A stretch of 60,000 nt of DNA. Source: Lineus longissimus. Lineage: Eukaryota > Nemertea > Pilidiophora > Heteronemertea > Lineidae. Made by a program: the position numbers and the translations under genes. The notes below the pieces were generated by a model. That model worked only from the letters and a program-made list of their open reading frames with translations, was not told where the DNA came from and ran no database searches. Location of the stretch: assembly GCF_910592395.1 (NCBI RefSeq), contig NC_088319.1, forward strand, positions 17,424,001 to 17,484,000, given 5' to 3'. Shown here piece after piece: positions 27,254-41,382 of this stretch (the first letter of the stretch is position 1; every line of letters starts with the position of its first letter).

Positions 27254-30200
27254 GCTCTTACTTCATCAATGTTGCCTCATGCATGGCTAGTAATGTTTGG
27301 TTGAATTTGCATGCCGGCATATTAGGTTCATCTGACCTACCCAGCTATTGAACACCTGGCACTTTAGGTGGGGTTTGAACGCCAAGGACTTCATCTTCAA
27401 ATTGAGCCAATTTTTGGTTATCCATCCCTGAGTTTGATTTGTTATGTCTAGGTCTGTGTATGTAAATAGTGTGAGGCATGCGATGGGGCAGCTGTACTTG
27501 TACGTATGTCTAGACTCGTTGAGGGGGAGAAGAAGCACTCGTCTCACGGAGCTACATGCTCCACGCATGAGTCATTCAAGGTTGAGGCGATCAGGCTGCG
27601 CCTTTGGAGATTGAAATCTGCACTGGAATCACCTTCGACACTAAGCTGTGTGGAGGTTGTCCTTTAAGGAAATCGAATACTCAGACAGCAAATGGACTCT
27701 CATCCAGGGATATACCATTTAATAACTGACAACACCGCAACGATCCCAAATACCACACGACACAATGACCCGCCTCTTCGTTCTTACAAAGTTAACTTTT
27801 AGCATTGGAGCCCTAGGCATTCCAGAAACTATTTGTCAAATGCCATCTTCTAATTCAGCGCCATTGAGTAAATACTGCATGAAAAAAAATTCATAGTATA
27901 TTTTAAAAACTGTATGAAGAGGCAAATGTGTTGAGTTATACAATCTGAAAACCAGCTCCTCCTACACGAATTCTTGTCAATGAATGACAATAGATATGCC
28001 TGTTAGAGGTTACCACATCGGTTTACACAACATTCCTCCAAAAGTCGCAATTCAGCGTTGAAGCTGATGCGCTGTTTTGTAACTAAACAGACTATTCAAA
28101 TTCTAATATACCCCTGAGTGAACTAAGTATAACTTTCCAGCACTCTGAGAGGTAACCATTTCCCTTGTCCAATCAGATCAGCCGGATTTAGTAGCTCCCA
28201 GCTATCAGTATGTTAAAAAATGGACAAATCAAGAATTTGTATTTTGGTGAACACCCTGTCTCCTTTTTAACAAAGACTTCAACGATGCAAACCGTAAAAA
28301 AGTGTAAAAAGGAAAACTCAATATATCAGTAAGTAATTTTATGTGCGTTGCATGTTCAGTTCATCTGGAAATGTCAATAGCAACTTGCATTCATAAGAAA
28401 CTTTCTTCCCGCGCTTCTCGTAAAATATGTTTTTGGGTAAAGTTCAAGCAAAGACCTATGAAATATGGAATGCATAGATAAATTGTGCAGCAAACTGAAG
28501 TTCCGCTAACAGAGATAATATAAATGGCAGAGTACGTGGGAAGTAATGCTTCATGCTTCAGGCAAACGGTATCAAATAAAGGGGGATTGCATTTTTCGAT
28601 ACCATTTCGCTAATTCCTTTTTCTCTGTGCATGCATCAAGCTGCAGGCTGTCTGCAAACTACCAAAACCGATAATGCAAGAGGAAAGTGTCGTAAGTCTG
28701 CAGAAAATGTTGCTTTCTGCATGCTATTGTGATCTGATTACATCACGCAGTTCCCTCCGGACATGTGGAACCACTCTTTTTAAATACGCGGGTTTACTTA
28801 GGCCTTTACGGAAAAGAGACCGAGTGGAGAGTACAGAACCCGCGGCGGGTCGATCATTGTGAGAGATTCTGCCAAAGACAATGGTCGACCATGTTGAAAG
28901 AATTTTATCAGAACTTCTTCCTAGTTTCTGTTGGATGTGCATTTGTACCAATGATCAGAAAGATCAGAAAAGCCTACCGCCATTGCGTAGGCTACATCGT
29001 CTCTCTGCCACTTTCCCTGCTGTGAGCAGTAAACTCGCGAAGGGGTAATATTCTTTACACAAGTCGAGAGGTAGTCGACCAGTGTGTTAATACACATGCA
29101 GTTGGGGTGGTTGCCTGCCTGTCAGATTTCCAGGCAATTCTTTCAAACCGAGTCTACTGCTGTTGACATTGAATAGTGCACTTGTCCGACATGTCCTGTC
29201 CGCTCTAGTATCTATCTAATTACCGCTGTCCTTTGTTGTATCACAATCTATTAAATGTACAGTATTGAATGAGCCAATTCAATGTTCGATTTTTAAATTT
29301 GTTGTGCTGTGACCGACTCAAATACCAAAATGTAGTTTAATACGTACATCGATTAGTTCTTTGCCTTGAACCAGACACCTGTAGTGCTTTCTACTCGTAT
29401 TGACCGTGATTTGCAGTGTATTGCAATTTCCATCATACTTGATGGAGAGCAGTACTGATACGGGAGGAGCCATGTTTTCCATTTCGACAAAATGGGCAAC
29501 AACAACGATAAGGCTAATGAGAAACTTTGAACAACATGATTCAAATTGTGGTACTGGCCATTTAAACCTTCATTATATACACACCAAGCCTGGAGAAGAC
29601 CGCATTTAAATGATATCAAGTATGTCATAAAAAAAACAATTTTTTAAAAACACCATGACTTGGCAACCACATCACATTCAACCTCGAATTCCCTTTGAAG
29701 TACTCTCGAGCACGTGAGGGTTACTCCTCTGTCTGAAGAGCCTATTACTCGGGTCTTCACCTCACAGGTAGCCATTATCAAGTTTGTGTACCTTCCTAGG
29801 TGGTCCAGGTGGGAAGGTAACTTTTTACTGGTACCAGCAATATCGGTATTTGATACGATGACACATGCAGGTGGTGAAGGCCTATTCTCAATCGAGACAG
29901 ACAGAGAAAAAAAGCAATTTTTAACGAGCTGCGCACTTCCGTTTTTGATAGCGAGGTTCCCGTGTCCAGCGGAAGGTTGTTGGTGCTAAGACAGCAAAGA
30001 CGACCTTCCTAAATAGCGCCCCCCCCCCCCCTCCCCCAAATAATGTACTGCGTTGAATCTTTGGGGATTTTTAATGTATTTGATCGGTTAGTCATGAAAC
30101 CACTGACGAAAAACGAGGTTTACTCCTTCAAATATTGATCACATCCAATACGATGCAATCCCTACGGACGAGGTTTATCAGTGGCTAAGCCTCACCCATT

Positions 30201-30417
30201 GACATGATTGAGCCTCACCTTGACCCAGCTGTCTGAAAACGAGGCTGGACCTTGATCCAACTCTTAGATAATGTTCTAGTGGAGAAGCAAATTCCAATCT
30301 AACTATGAACAAACACATGTACGCAGCCCTGTACATTACATGTACAAGCCATCACTAAAGCAGCGTTAAACGATATATCTTATAATCAATAATCGTCTGC
30401 CACTGCTTCCTGAGCTT

Positions 30418-30506
30418 GTCACGTGACCACCAATCAATGGAAATTGGCTCTGATTGTCGTCTGCAAGGATTAACCAGCTGCGCGCCAATGACGTCATTTG
30501 TAAACA
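30418..30506. promoter_or_regulatory. Dense cluster of transcription-factor motifs
   Basis: Within 90 bp lie the palindromic E-box GTCACGTGAC (30418-30427), CCAATCAATGG (30430), a K50-homeodomain-type GGATTAA (30467), the E-box CAGCTG (30475), a full CRE TGACGTCA (30489) and a forkhead-type TGTAAACA (30499). A TATTTTA sequence follows at about 30522. An unrecognised 76-codon frame begins at ATG 30560. This could be an enhancer or a promoter; sequence alone cannot decide. Confidence 0.35.
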
Positions 30507-33500
30507 AATGAGGTGACCAGGGGTATTTTAGTGTGTGTGTTCGGTTTCATATTTATCAAATGACAGAAATAATTGATAAACGACTGTATTTAATTAGCAC
30601 AGCCAATGTCACTCTTACAGGGAGAATCAACAGCAAAGTCAAACTGCCAGAAATGCTGCACTTATTAGCTGAAGAGGCCATGAGTGGTATGTGTATGCCA
30701 AGTGGATCATTTGGACAAAGGACACTGTGGCAAATCTCCAACATTCCTGTGCAGTGGCCATCAGGGTTCAGGTTCCAAGGGGTTCATTGACCATTTGATT
30801 AACTGCGTGGTTACATTTTTCGGTTACAGTGAACTGATGACGAAAAGGAAATGTACGTAGATTAGTTGCAATGGTCAGGAGACATATGAACTATAGATAA
30901 CCGAGACGGGGGGAAATCAGTAACACAAAAGAACTTCTTAACTATCGCTAAGTCTGTGTGGTACATGTGGCACGAAGCCTACAGGGATGTCAAAAGTACT
31001 CTGGGAAAAAATGTACTTAAGACTTTTGCTCGGTTGGATTCCGATTGGGGTATAATAGCATAGCTATCTAAACCGTCACCATGGTTTTGTTCCCTTTAGA
31101 TATCCGGTGTGTATTGTAATATATTGCTAGCCTCGGGAAAAGTAAGAAAGTTTGCAGCTTACTGCTCGTTCTGTTTCATATCTATAAACCGTACAAGTCA
31201 TGTCGTGTTATTTGTATTTTGAAGTGGACTTATGCAAGTGTGACACTTTTGTTGGCATCTATTGTCTTCTAGTTATAAAATTGGCACGTAATAGCTATGG
31301 TCCCTCAGGGAAGTCATACATCTGAGACCCTACATCCGAAACAACAACCCAAAAAAAATGTTTGGCTTATAATGTACAGTTAGATGTTGACAATAGGTTC
31401 GGGGATGGAACAAATATTTCTGACGTCGACGTCACTTGAGATTACAAAAGCAACATCGCTGCAGGAAATTCAGTTCTAACTATAGGAACTGATGCAGAAT
31501 ATGACAAAAGGGACAATTCCGGTTTGACAGGATTTGTTAGGGCCAGAGGAATTCCTAAACGTTGTTGCTACAGCCACTTTATTCACCAAAAGAGATGCAT
31601 TTTACAGCACATCTTAGCATCGATGTAATGACAATGATTAAGATAATTCCTTTTTAACTAGCCAATCAGGGCGTTGCTCACAACCTGTTTTTGCATAATA
31701 GAAGAAGCTAACGCATGAGGCTCATCAAGTGCCACCTTCTACGTTGGCATCTTCAGGTTTGGTATGAAGACTCATGTTGACCTTGCCAATAAGCCAGTCT
31801 GAAGGATTTAACTTGCTTCTCCTGTTTCCATGAGCCTCAATAAATGGCTCTTGCGTCCTTCTTATACTATCATCTTCAGTAGTTGATGGAAGCATTACAA
31901 ACATACACAAGTCCGCCCATTGGTACCCCTAAACAAACCCTCGTTCCACCTCAACCATAACCTTTGTAAACGACCAAGGTTAATCCTCAAAACGTGACAA
32001 TCGTCCCCCACCCAGAGAATGGCCTTTCATAACAAAGTCATTATTACCCGATTCCCCTTATAGCCCTCGATCAATAGAACTATTAGTGATGCCATTGATT
32101 CTTCCTTTCATCAATGACAAACCACTCATCTTCAATCAATTTTCAGTCGATACGTTAATACATCAATACGACCAGGTTGGAAAAGGTCAGACACTGTGGA
32201 ATTGACATGATCAGGCTGATGTGGCGTTGTTTTAGAAGGTCGTCAGCACTGAGATTTATATTTGGGCGACTACACTGAAGAGCCGCTGCAGCGTACGACA
32301 GATGGCTTCCAGAGGTTCGCCCCACAACTCGGTTCGTGTAGGACGACTTACGAAGAGACTATAGACTGAAATCAATAAATTATGTTACATAGCATAAATA
32401 TGACCTGATCTGCTGACATTTGCAAATGTATCAATAAATTCCTTTCTCATTGGGTTAAGAGCATTATTCGCTTGATTATGGTCACAGAAGAAAGATTTCT
32501 AGGCTTGATAAGTAAGATTGTGTCTTCACCTAAATCGAGCACAAGATGTCCACACCGTTGAAAATAAAAAATATACACGTTATAAAGTGTTATTTTTTAT
32601 CAATACTCTGTTGTTCATAGTCATTGGCTTAATGTATAGTCTCCAGTCAAGTTCAGACCAGCTTTAGATCATCCCATTCAAATCAAGAACAAAGGGATCC
32701 CGCTGTGAATAGGATTGCCGTCATAAATGATAAAGGCCTATTGACTCAGTTTTTTAATATAAAATAATGTATGACTGTGTAACAGGATGTCGTATACACT
32801 GACATGGTTTCAATATGGGGTGAATTCGTACATGGTATTGAAGTACTTGTATATAATGAAAGTAAACCATGGAAGGGCTGTTAATATTGAGTTGAGAGCT
32901 GAGCGCCAACAGGGACAGCATAAACAATACTGGGCGACCGCTGTCACAATTATGATTTTGACTGCTTCCGTTTTTTACTGTTGCCCCTTGTTCTTAAGGG
33001 CACGTTATCGCATTGTCTAAAAAACCAGGAATGACATGCTTCTTGTTTCCATATTGAAAGGTTAAGGTCTCTGTAGCTGTAGAAACACTGATATACGGCC
33101 AACATCTAAAACGTCACAAAGGCCAAAGGTAAAACGGGCGAGAGACGTATCTCATTAGTTCTTTGTCTTGGTTTAAACACCTTGTGTGTGTGTGTCATTT
33201 AGAGTCTTTTGAATCATAAGAACCGTCCTCATTGGCAGAAGCGTTTGCGTCCAAAAGATCAAGGCTGTGTTATATTTAGGAAAACAGTTTGGTTACTGGT
33301 TGAGATTTCTTTTTATATCATTATTTAGATCACCGGTACGAAAGAAATATCGCTTTTTCATAAATCGTCATCTTAAGGTTGTGGTTATGTACATTAGGTA
33401 TGTGAATCAGCTTTGATATGTCGAACTGCCAGAACCCGGATAAGTGTTTGTCTCTTATAGAGAAATAGAATGAACTATTCGTCAAAATAGAATTATTTCT

Positions 33501-36500
33501 ACTTTCGACATTTTGTGGTTTTTGTGACAGCTGGTCTTTCTTCACAATAATCCATCATCAACTCTTTCTTTAGTCGCTAATAAAAAACCCAACCTGGCCT
33601 GAATAAGGTCTCTTTGTTGACTTGTGTTTTTTTATCACAAAGCATTTGGCAGTGAACCTGGTTGTGAAAGCCGCAACAATGAAGCGGCATTCTTATTGTG
33701 TGGCATCATTTTTTAAATAATTTTGGCCCATTTGTCCTCAAAGCTTTGACTGATGGTGTCACAATGTAAAAATAATGCGAAATTTTCCATTGTTAAGGTG
33801 CATTTTTTACGACAATAGTGCGACCTTCGCGAGGTCAACATTTGAATGATTCCAAGATGGCGGCGAAAAATGATCGTGATTTTTTAAGATCCGCCATTGT
33901 ATGTTTGGCTCGAACGACCTGAATATAGAATAATACAGCCTCTCGTCTGCTCCCGTCAGCGCCAGATGGGGATGTAAAAAACGCTATCACCATGGCAACG
34001 CCAATGTTATTACGATGTGTTTTTTAGCTCTATGTACATGGAAGCGAGAACATAGAGTAAGTTGTTTCTCTATTGATGTGTATCGTCCCGTGTTCTCTTA
34101 ACGATTTTCCATAATGAAAGAAGGTGGTTTGGTTCAGACTCCTTGGGACACTTGAGGCTGTAGTAGGCAGCACTGGAAACTTGGGCACTTGTACTAGATC
34201 GACAAGAACCTCATAAAGAGAGATGGGGTGGTTTTAGTACGTATTTTGTTTGAAATGATTGGTCTAAACCTTATTTTTAGATTGCACTTTAGATACGGAA
34301 GTAGCAGGCCCAGCAATGATTTGACATATCTGTTCATCTGCGATGTAAACTTTCTCCTGCCAGTCACATGATCATAATATGATACACATTGCAATGTACC
34401 GTACATCGGGTATGTGAATTTGTGATCAAACACTCTGAAATGGGTAACACATGCCTCAGACAGGAGTGTTTTTTCTGCCAAGAGTAGATTACATGACAGG
34501 ATTAGAGAAAGTTCAAAAAGACCATGAAACATCCCACACATCTTCCTTTATTCTTTTTCAATAGCTACTACCTATATGTAGTAGCAGCTGTGTCTGCGTC
34601 ATCTATAAACATTGACATAAATATGCAGGATACTGTCCTTAATCTAGGCCTATATAGGCCTACAGTAACAAAGGCCAGCCAGTTGTCTTGCCCGAAGATG
34701 CTAAACCTGCTTCTAAATCCCACTTCTATATAAATCAGTCAACAAGTAATTTAAAGTTGAATTCTGTTGGGATATTCTCTTCGAATCTGAAACAAGAAAT
34801 ATAATTATACTGTGAAGTGTATCCAGAAATCGAAAAATCTTTTTTGATTCAATCAGATTCAATGTCATATTCCCGGCGCGGCTGATATTGGTTTGCGCCA
34901 TAGCAGCGAACAGTGTGAAATTTTCTGAACGAGTTCCAGGAGAAAGTTCGCGAACTTGTACTCAAAGTATCTAGATATGCATTTTGATTAAATCCCACTA
35001 GCGTTTTCACTCGAAATGCTGTTGCTAAGATTTCCATCTTTCGATCGTGTTCTGTCGGTATCTTATGAAATAGCATTCAATGAACAAACCCCCACTCCGA
35101 AATCAAACGACCGAATTCTGGTAAATTAATTATGTAATAAAAAAAATCGAATGGCCGCATAAATTTAAGTAAACTAACCAGGCCTGTTTCATTGATAGTT
35201 TATTAAATATTTTCTCGAAATTCTGTATTCTCTCTCAATTTCAGTGAAATCTACCCTCTATGGCCATGATTTGAAAATAGTGTAGTGATCATGTTATTAC
35301 ATGTAGGCCTACACGTAGTTATGCTGATATCAATTTTGCCAGGAAACCTCCCGATGCGTTTCGTGGACTTCTTCTCGGACGGGATGGGTAAGGCAAGTGA
35401 TTGCTTTTTATTGGGGAAAAACGCTGTGACCGATGCAAACATCTTCAGATAAATAACTAAGGAGGACGCGGCCGAGAGAAACACTTGTGGGACACGAAAT
35501 GTAGAGTACGGGGAGGAGAGAGGCCAAGATGATATGGTTGCTGTTGCCGTTGATGAAACAGGAAAATTTGCGGCAAATACATTCTATCTTTGCTGGACGT
35601 TATTGTTGGTCCGCATGCATGAAAATAACCCACTGCTTGGGTAAGTTTATCCCTAGGATGACAAAGAAATCGTTCATTATCAAAAGGCAAAATATTGTGC
35701 GTCCCATTTGCATTGATCCTGTTTTTATTATTCTCTGGATTCATTTTTGGCAGATTTCTACAATAAAAATTGCGATGGTTTTGATATAAATCTACCTCTA
35801 TGTGGCCTAACAGTTTTTGTTAACAAAATTCCATACCGAAACATTCATGACCTTGTGCAGTCAGCTTCTGAACTATCATTCTACTGTTCACAGAGTGGGA
35901 GTTTAACTCCCAGGCACATTGCCCGGAAAACGCTTCTCTACATTTCAATAATGCAAACAAACTTCGAAGCATCTTTATTTAGAAGCTGTAAATTTAAATA
36001 AGAATAATCACCACCATAACAAAAGTTGCGAAATCAAAGGAAAGAAGAGTCTAACCATTCATGAAGGATTCTCGATATTTTTTTCTAAAAAGCGAATAAA
36101 TTAATTTTTTAACTTTCCAAAAAAAATTGAATGGATGACGAGAACGCATCACAGTAGGAAATGACCTAGTTCCACAGATTTCCGGACTTACCCCTCCGAA
36201 CGCTGCTTTTCCTATTTTCAGCGTTTCTGATTTGGGGTTTAATTAATGCTCCAGATAGCAATGGGTTTCTTAGGACGATCTCCGAGTGATGATAACAAAG
36301 ACTTGATGAGAGGTATATGACTTAATGCCGAGGAAGATCCATTCTCGACTTGGATTAAAAGGTAACGGTGTTAACAGACGATCATTTTCTTTGGACAAGA
36401 ACACATTGTTACGGTGTGCACATCTAATTTTTTAACAATTCTGAAAGTGAGGAAGTAACTTCGAAAATTCGCCTGGTGGACCTCTAAGGCATAGACTACA

Positions 36501-37112
36501 GGAGACAATTGTTTCTAGTCAATATCGGAACGCAATCATTTTACATAAAAAGTCGACTAGACAGCAGAGGCAGGGTCTCAGAGTAAGAACTTTCCTTATA
36601 AACAGCAACATTGATCGTGGACAGAGATATCATCGCAGGCAACACTCGAAACATATATTTGAATAAGACAAACGGGGCGGCTGGGTCCAGACTTTCCTTC
36701 CCTAAATTCGTTGCGATCTTCATTGTCAACGCAGTGGGATATTCAGCAATGAAGATTTATATAGCACTCACTGTAATGTTATATCAAGAAGAAGCTAAGT
36801 ACTAGTTTCACCAATTTTCTTATGACTATTCAAAACAACTTGCATCCGTCAGTTCCAATACCTTCTTCTTTTTCTTCCATCCTTTATACCAATGTCGACG
36901 TTTGACATTTGCCTGGCATAAGAACCCTCACAAATGATCAAACGCTGCCAGTGGTTTTTTTATGAGTATATTCACATCAACGGCCCACAATATTTGCCCA
37001 AGGTTACCCCTCCTACTCTATAAACAATCAGTAGCTTAGATCACACTGGACTATCATGAAGGCTCACCCCCAACAAAGAAACCCTTATTTTTTAATTCAT
37101 ATCAAAGCGGAT

Positions 37113-37164
37113 CCCGGTAACACGACCACTCATGGGACCGAAGTTGAATGGTCGCGTTACCGGG
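37113..37164. repeat. Transposon-like hairpin
   Basis: CCCGGTAACACGACCA (37113-37128) and TGGTCGCGTTACCGGG (37149-37164) are inverted with one mismatch and a 20-base loop. A second GGTGGTCGCGTTAGTG follows at once, so this resembles the end of a DNA transposon with sub-terminal repeats. Confidence 0.45.
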
Positions 37165-37292
37165 GTGGTCGCGTTAGTGAAGTTGAAAATCCGAGGACAA
37201 AATGCATGATTAAGTTTCCCGCCAAAATTGTTGAACTTTTTCATGAGTTCAAAATTCTGAAAAATTTTCAAAGCCAAACTTTTTTGGAGGCT

Positions 37293-37368
37293 GATGATGT
37301 TTCTTCATTTTGAGCAAAATACAAGTGAAAAAGATATTCGGACAGATGAAGTTTCTTCATTTTGAGCA
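37293..37368 (+). repeat. Direct repeat of 24 bp, period 52
   Basis: A 24-base block starting GATGATGTTTCTTCATTTTG (37293-37316) recurs at 37345-37368 with one change. The intervening 28 bp is AT-rich. Confidence 0.6.
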
Positions 37369-39344
37369 GAAAAAAAATGTGGACTTGAATTTCTTTTTTC
37401 AACTGTAGCATGACAAATTTGCCGCAATCAATTTCAACAATTTATCAGGAACCAAACGACGTCCACAATAATGGGAAGGTCATTTCAACATACATTGTTA
37501 TATTTTTCACGTTTTTCAGGAAGATTTCAAAAGGTTTTCAGGTAGCTGATGACACAAATATTAGTCTAAGGGTAGTTTATGCTGGCCTTCTGGATATTGA
37601 TATACTTTTCAAGCCAAATATAAAAATTATAACCACCCAGGTTTTTGGCGAATATTTCCAAGTACCTGCAGACTTTATCTTTCAGTAACCTTTACGTCTT
37701 TTTGGCATTTTAAGTCTATATATGAAATGAAGATACTGCCACGACGGGATAAATAGTTTGACCTTGGCCTGATTACATAAATTAATATACTTTTCATAAT
37801 CGCGTCAGAGACGTACGACCTTGGAAAAAAGACGTCCTTTATAAAATAAATGCAGAGACGAAACCGAATGTTGTATTTCATTTTTTCAGATGTAACATTT
37901 ATGAATTTTTCATGGTAACATCACACTGGTTGTTGGCCTCTGCTGTATCTTTGAAACATGTGTCGTGGTCGTTAGAATGATTAGAAAGCCTTCATATATG
38001 ATTAGCCTCACTTCGTAGGCGAGTTGTGATGAAGTTTTTCAGGCCGACGAGACACATCACAAGATTATCTATGTTAAAGACAACCAGTACTTTGCGAAAG
38101 AATCCTTTTATGAACGAATTCGCCCTCACATGAATGCATCACATTACGTTTCCATTGCAACATCCCGGCTCCACATTTAGAGAGTGACGAACACACAAAA
38201 AATACATTGACGCTAAACTATAGGCGTATTTTCAACAACCAAAAATTGACACAACTTTCAAAACTGAATAATAAGATATCTAAATACACAATGTATATTC
38301 ATGTAATTGTATCAAAATGTTTCGTTAAGCTGGTGAACATCTGAGACAGGAGACATATTCAAAGGATGAAAAAGAAGGCGAAATAAGTTGCATTCATACT
38401 TTCAAATGACGCCATGACCCGAAAATGGATCAGGTATTTATCCGGTCGGTCAAAATCATGATTTAGAGAATTTCAGGGCTTTTATAGTAACTCAATTTTT
38501 GTAGTAACCTATACCTCAATATTCTAAATTAATATCCAAAAGCAGATTTATTAATATTTCGTTGTACCTAGCGTTTAAAATTCCCAGCCATATCGACTTT
38601 GATATACCACACCAGACGCTTTCAAAGCGTTCAGATCAAAATATACAGAAATAGTGCAAACAACTGTTCACCAAAACAAAAAAGGTTTTTGAAATCGAAA
38701 TTCAAAGTTCTCTCGTACTTTATATAGTTTTGTATACCTTTTAATAACGATAACTAGAGCAAATGTTATTTGTTAGTTTCTCCAATGCAACGCTCCCCTG
38801 CATTCCCATCAAATGGTGATAACGGAGGACATTCCCTTTGAGAAAAACACAATTTATCAATGTGCACCTTATCGTATTCGAATGCCACTGACATGTGTAC
38901 TTTGATGACAGAACATTTGAAATGAAGATAAATATGCAAAAAAACTGTTTCAGGCTTAAATGTTACAAACATCATAGGAGATGAATTTCGTCAGAGTTGA
39001 CGTTAAATTGTTCATAAAAACTCCATAAAGAGGAAGTGTACTAGTAATCATATCTCGTCAGATTATGATTATTTCTGGCAAAAAGCAGACAAAGCTACCA
39101 TTTTACAAAGCAGTTGTTCACTGCGAACTTTGTGAATCATCGCGATTTTTCTTAACCCCGATTTAAAAATCGTTTGAATCCAGACATGTTCTCTTATTTG
39201 CATACGTCAGTCTCTAAACGAATCAATATTCGTTATGTTGATTATATCCCGATTTTCTCACAAATCTGGCATTGACCTTTAGCCATTCCAAGCGTCCTTG
39301 ATGCTGGTTTATTTATTATGCAGCAGCAGCAGAAGATACATGCG

Positions 39345-39420
39345 TGACGTCAGAGGTCACATGATGTCTGTGATAGGTTTCTTTTTGTAGGGTGACTCGT
39401 TCTGATGCGAAGCCACGCCC
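39345..39420. promoter_or_regulatory. CRE, M-box and KLF/Sp-type motifs
   Basis: TGACGTCA (39345-39352), TCACATGA (39357-39364) and CCACGCCC (39413-39420) lie within 76 bp of otherwise AT-rich sequence. No coding sequence follows that I recognise. Confidence 0.25.
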
Positions 39421-41360
39421 ACTATCGCGACACGAATTTGTGATGCTCGCTTCGTTTTTTCATCGTCTGGGAAACTTTTATGCTTTGCAAAGCGAGATGG
39501 CGTGGTCTGTCATTTTTTAAACATTCTCTTCATTTATTTCAGCCTAGGTTGGCGAATAGAACACGTATAGGTATGTACAGTGGCCTTCACAAACAAAGTG
39601 GCAGCTACTTAACCAAAATGAAAAATGTAGAGCAAAAAAAGACCAAATAAACGATGAAAAATACAGATTTCCTGTAATCAAATTGTATTTGAATTTGTTT
39701 GGGAAATTTAGTCCAACCTGCACCAGTGACTAGTGTTGATTTATAGGTGAACATTTTATTTAGGTCAGTACGGTCAGGAATGCAATGATGTACAGTGTTG
39801 AACCACTTGGGCCTTTAAACCACGTCTTATCCAAACGATCTATAAAAACGTACTGTCAATTTGTGAATGATAAATTCGTACATGGATTACAGTATTCCAA
39901 TAGACTCAAACGAAATTTTTTGTAGTTTTTGCTGGAGGGACACTTTCTCCACGATTTCCGACTTCTGAGGTTCATAGTAGATATGTCTTCTTTCTCTCTT
40001 TTGAGCTGAAATTGATTTTATAAAGTGAAATGTACAATTCTGGTTTGGGTTTTTTCGACACGCAGAGACAGAACAATATTACTTTCACATCAGAATGTGT
40101 TCGAAAACTAAACATATTGTCAATTTCAAACTCTTAACAAAACTACAAACATTTTATTTCGTGCCCAAACTTCATTAGGGCAGCCACAAACACTTAACAA
40201 AATGTCACCTTCATACGTATACGTTCATAAGAGGAAAAATGTCGAGATCGTCCTTGCAGCATTGTATGCGACCTGCATTGAACTAACGGTGGAATCGCCA
40301 CCATCCACATAATAATCTGACGCTGTCCGATATTTGTTCAGCAAAAACCTTGAAAAACTCAGACAATGATGGCGAAAAAAGTGTTTTATGACCCAGCGTC
40401 TATCACTGTCTCCTCTTCAGGTTTCACGCTACGCCCTGACCTGATTTTTTTATATAAAAGTTAATGTCTTTTATTCTTACTCACGAAGCAGCAATTGGTG
40501 CTTTTATACTTAAGTCATAACTGGCCTGAAATAGAATATCTTGCGGACTCCCCCGTAGAGTGAGGGAAGGACTTTCACGGTGACCATTGTTGGCGCGTCC
40601 GTGAGGAACGCACCGAGTGACCACGTCAATCACCTGCGGAGCGTAGGTAAGGGTGATTCAAGGACGATCATGGCATCTCAAATGACATGTTTTGACCACG
40701 GAATTCAAATGAAGACAAAAATCATAAACTAGAAGATTTAACTACATTGTTTGCAGTGAAATATGAGTTTCCTTCTGCCTTCTCCAACGTGGTCATGTAG
40801 GCAGGAAACCAAGGCAATAAAGACAACACTTTTACGTATCACGCAAAATGAAACGAAAGACAAATGAAAAATCCTCATTTCTTAGTAAAATGCATTCCCC
40901 AAGGTCAAGAAACTTAATGATATACCGCTGTTATAATCGACGAGAAACTTTTTGAAGGTCACTGGTTGTAAACTGTGTGCCGATTATATTGGTTATTTTT
41001 GATAATCTAGGTCTCATAATTAATCCAACCAATATTTTTTTGTACTGAACTCAACTGCTATCATTTTCCCATACAATGACAGCCGATATTTTTCGAGAGA
41101 TTTCTAAATTCCTTTGTTGATATAATGAATCCTAGCGGACGACACAAAACATTTCATTTAAGTTGAGAAAAATTTTCGAACAGGGATAAACCATTCTCCA
41201 CTACATGTGAAAAAATTCTATTGAATTTCTGATAGACCGAGCGTTGTGTCTGATTAATATTTAATTGTCGACGAAATAACTTAATCAATGCTTTTAAAAC
41301 ACTGTGTGATTGCTCACGGGAATTTCTAGGTCAGCGCCATTGATTTTCGCAAGGTCATAA

Positions 41361-41382
41361 ACCGGAAGTGACGTAAACCAAT
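41361..41382 (+). promoter_or_regulatory. Overlapping ETS-CRE composite plus CCAAT box
   Basis: ACCGGAAGTGACGTAA (41361-41376) joins a perfect ETS site to a CRE-like site, and CCAAT follows at 41378-41382. This pairing is frequent in core promoters. No gene was identified downstream on either strand. Confidence 0.35.

Larger units (their letters stand above)
20551..30417. other. Gene-poor stretch with scattered repeats
   Basis: Apart from the possible LINE tail, the hairpin at 25.6 kb and the MITE at 27.1 kb, I see nothing coding. At 30157-30176 is a 20-mer (AATCCCTACGGACGAGGTTT) that recurs with one change at 48127-48146. Confidence 0.5.
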
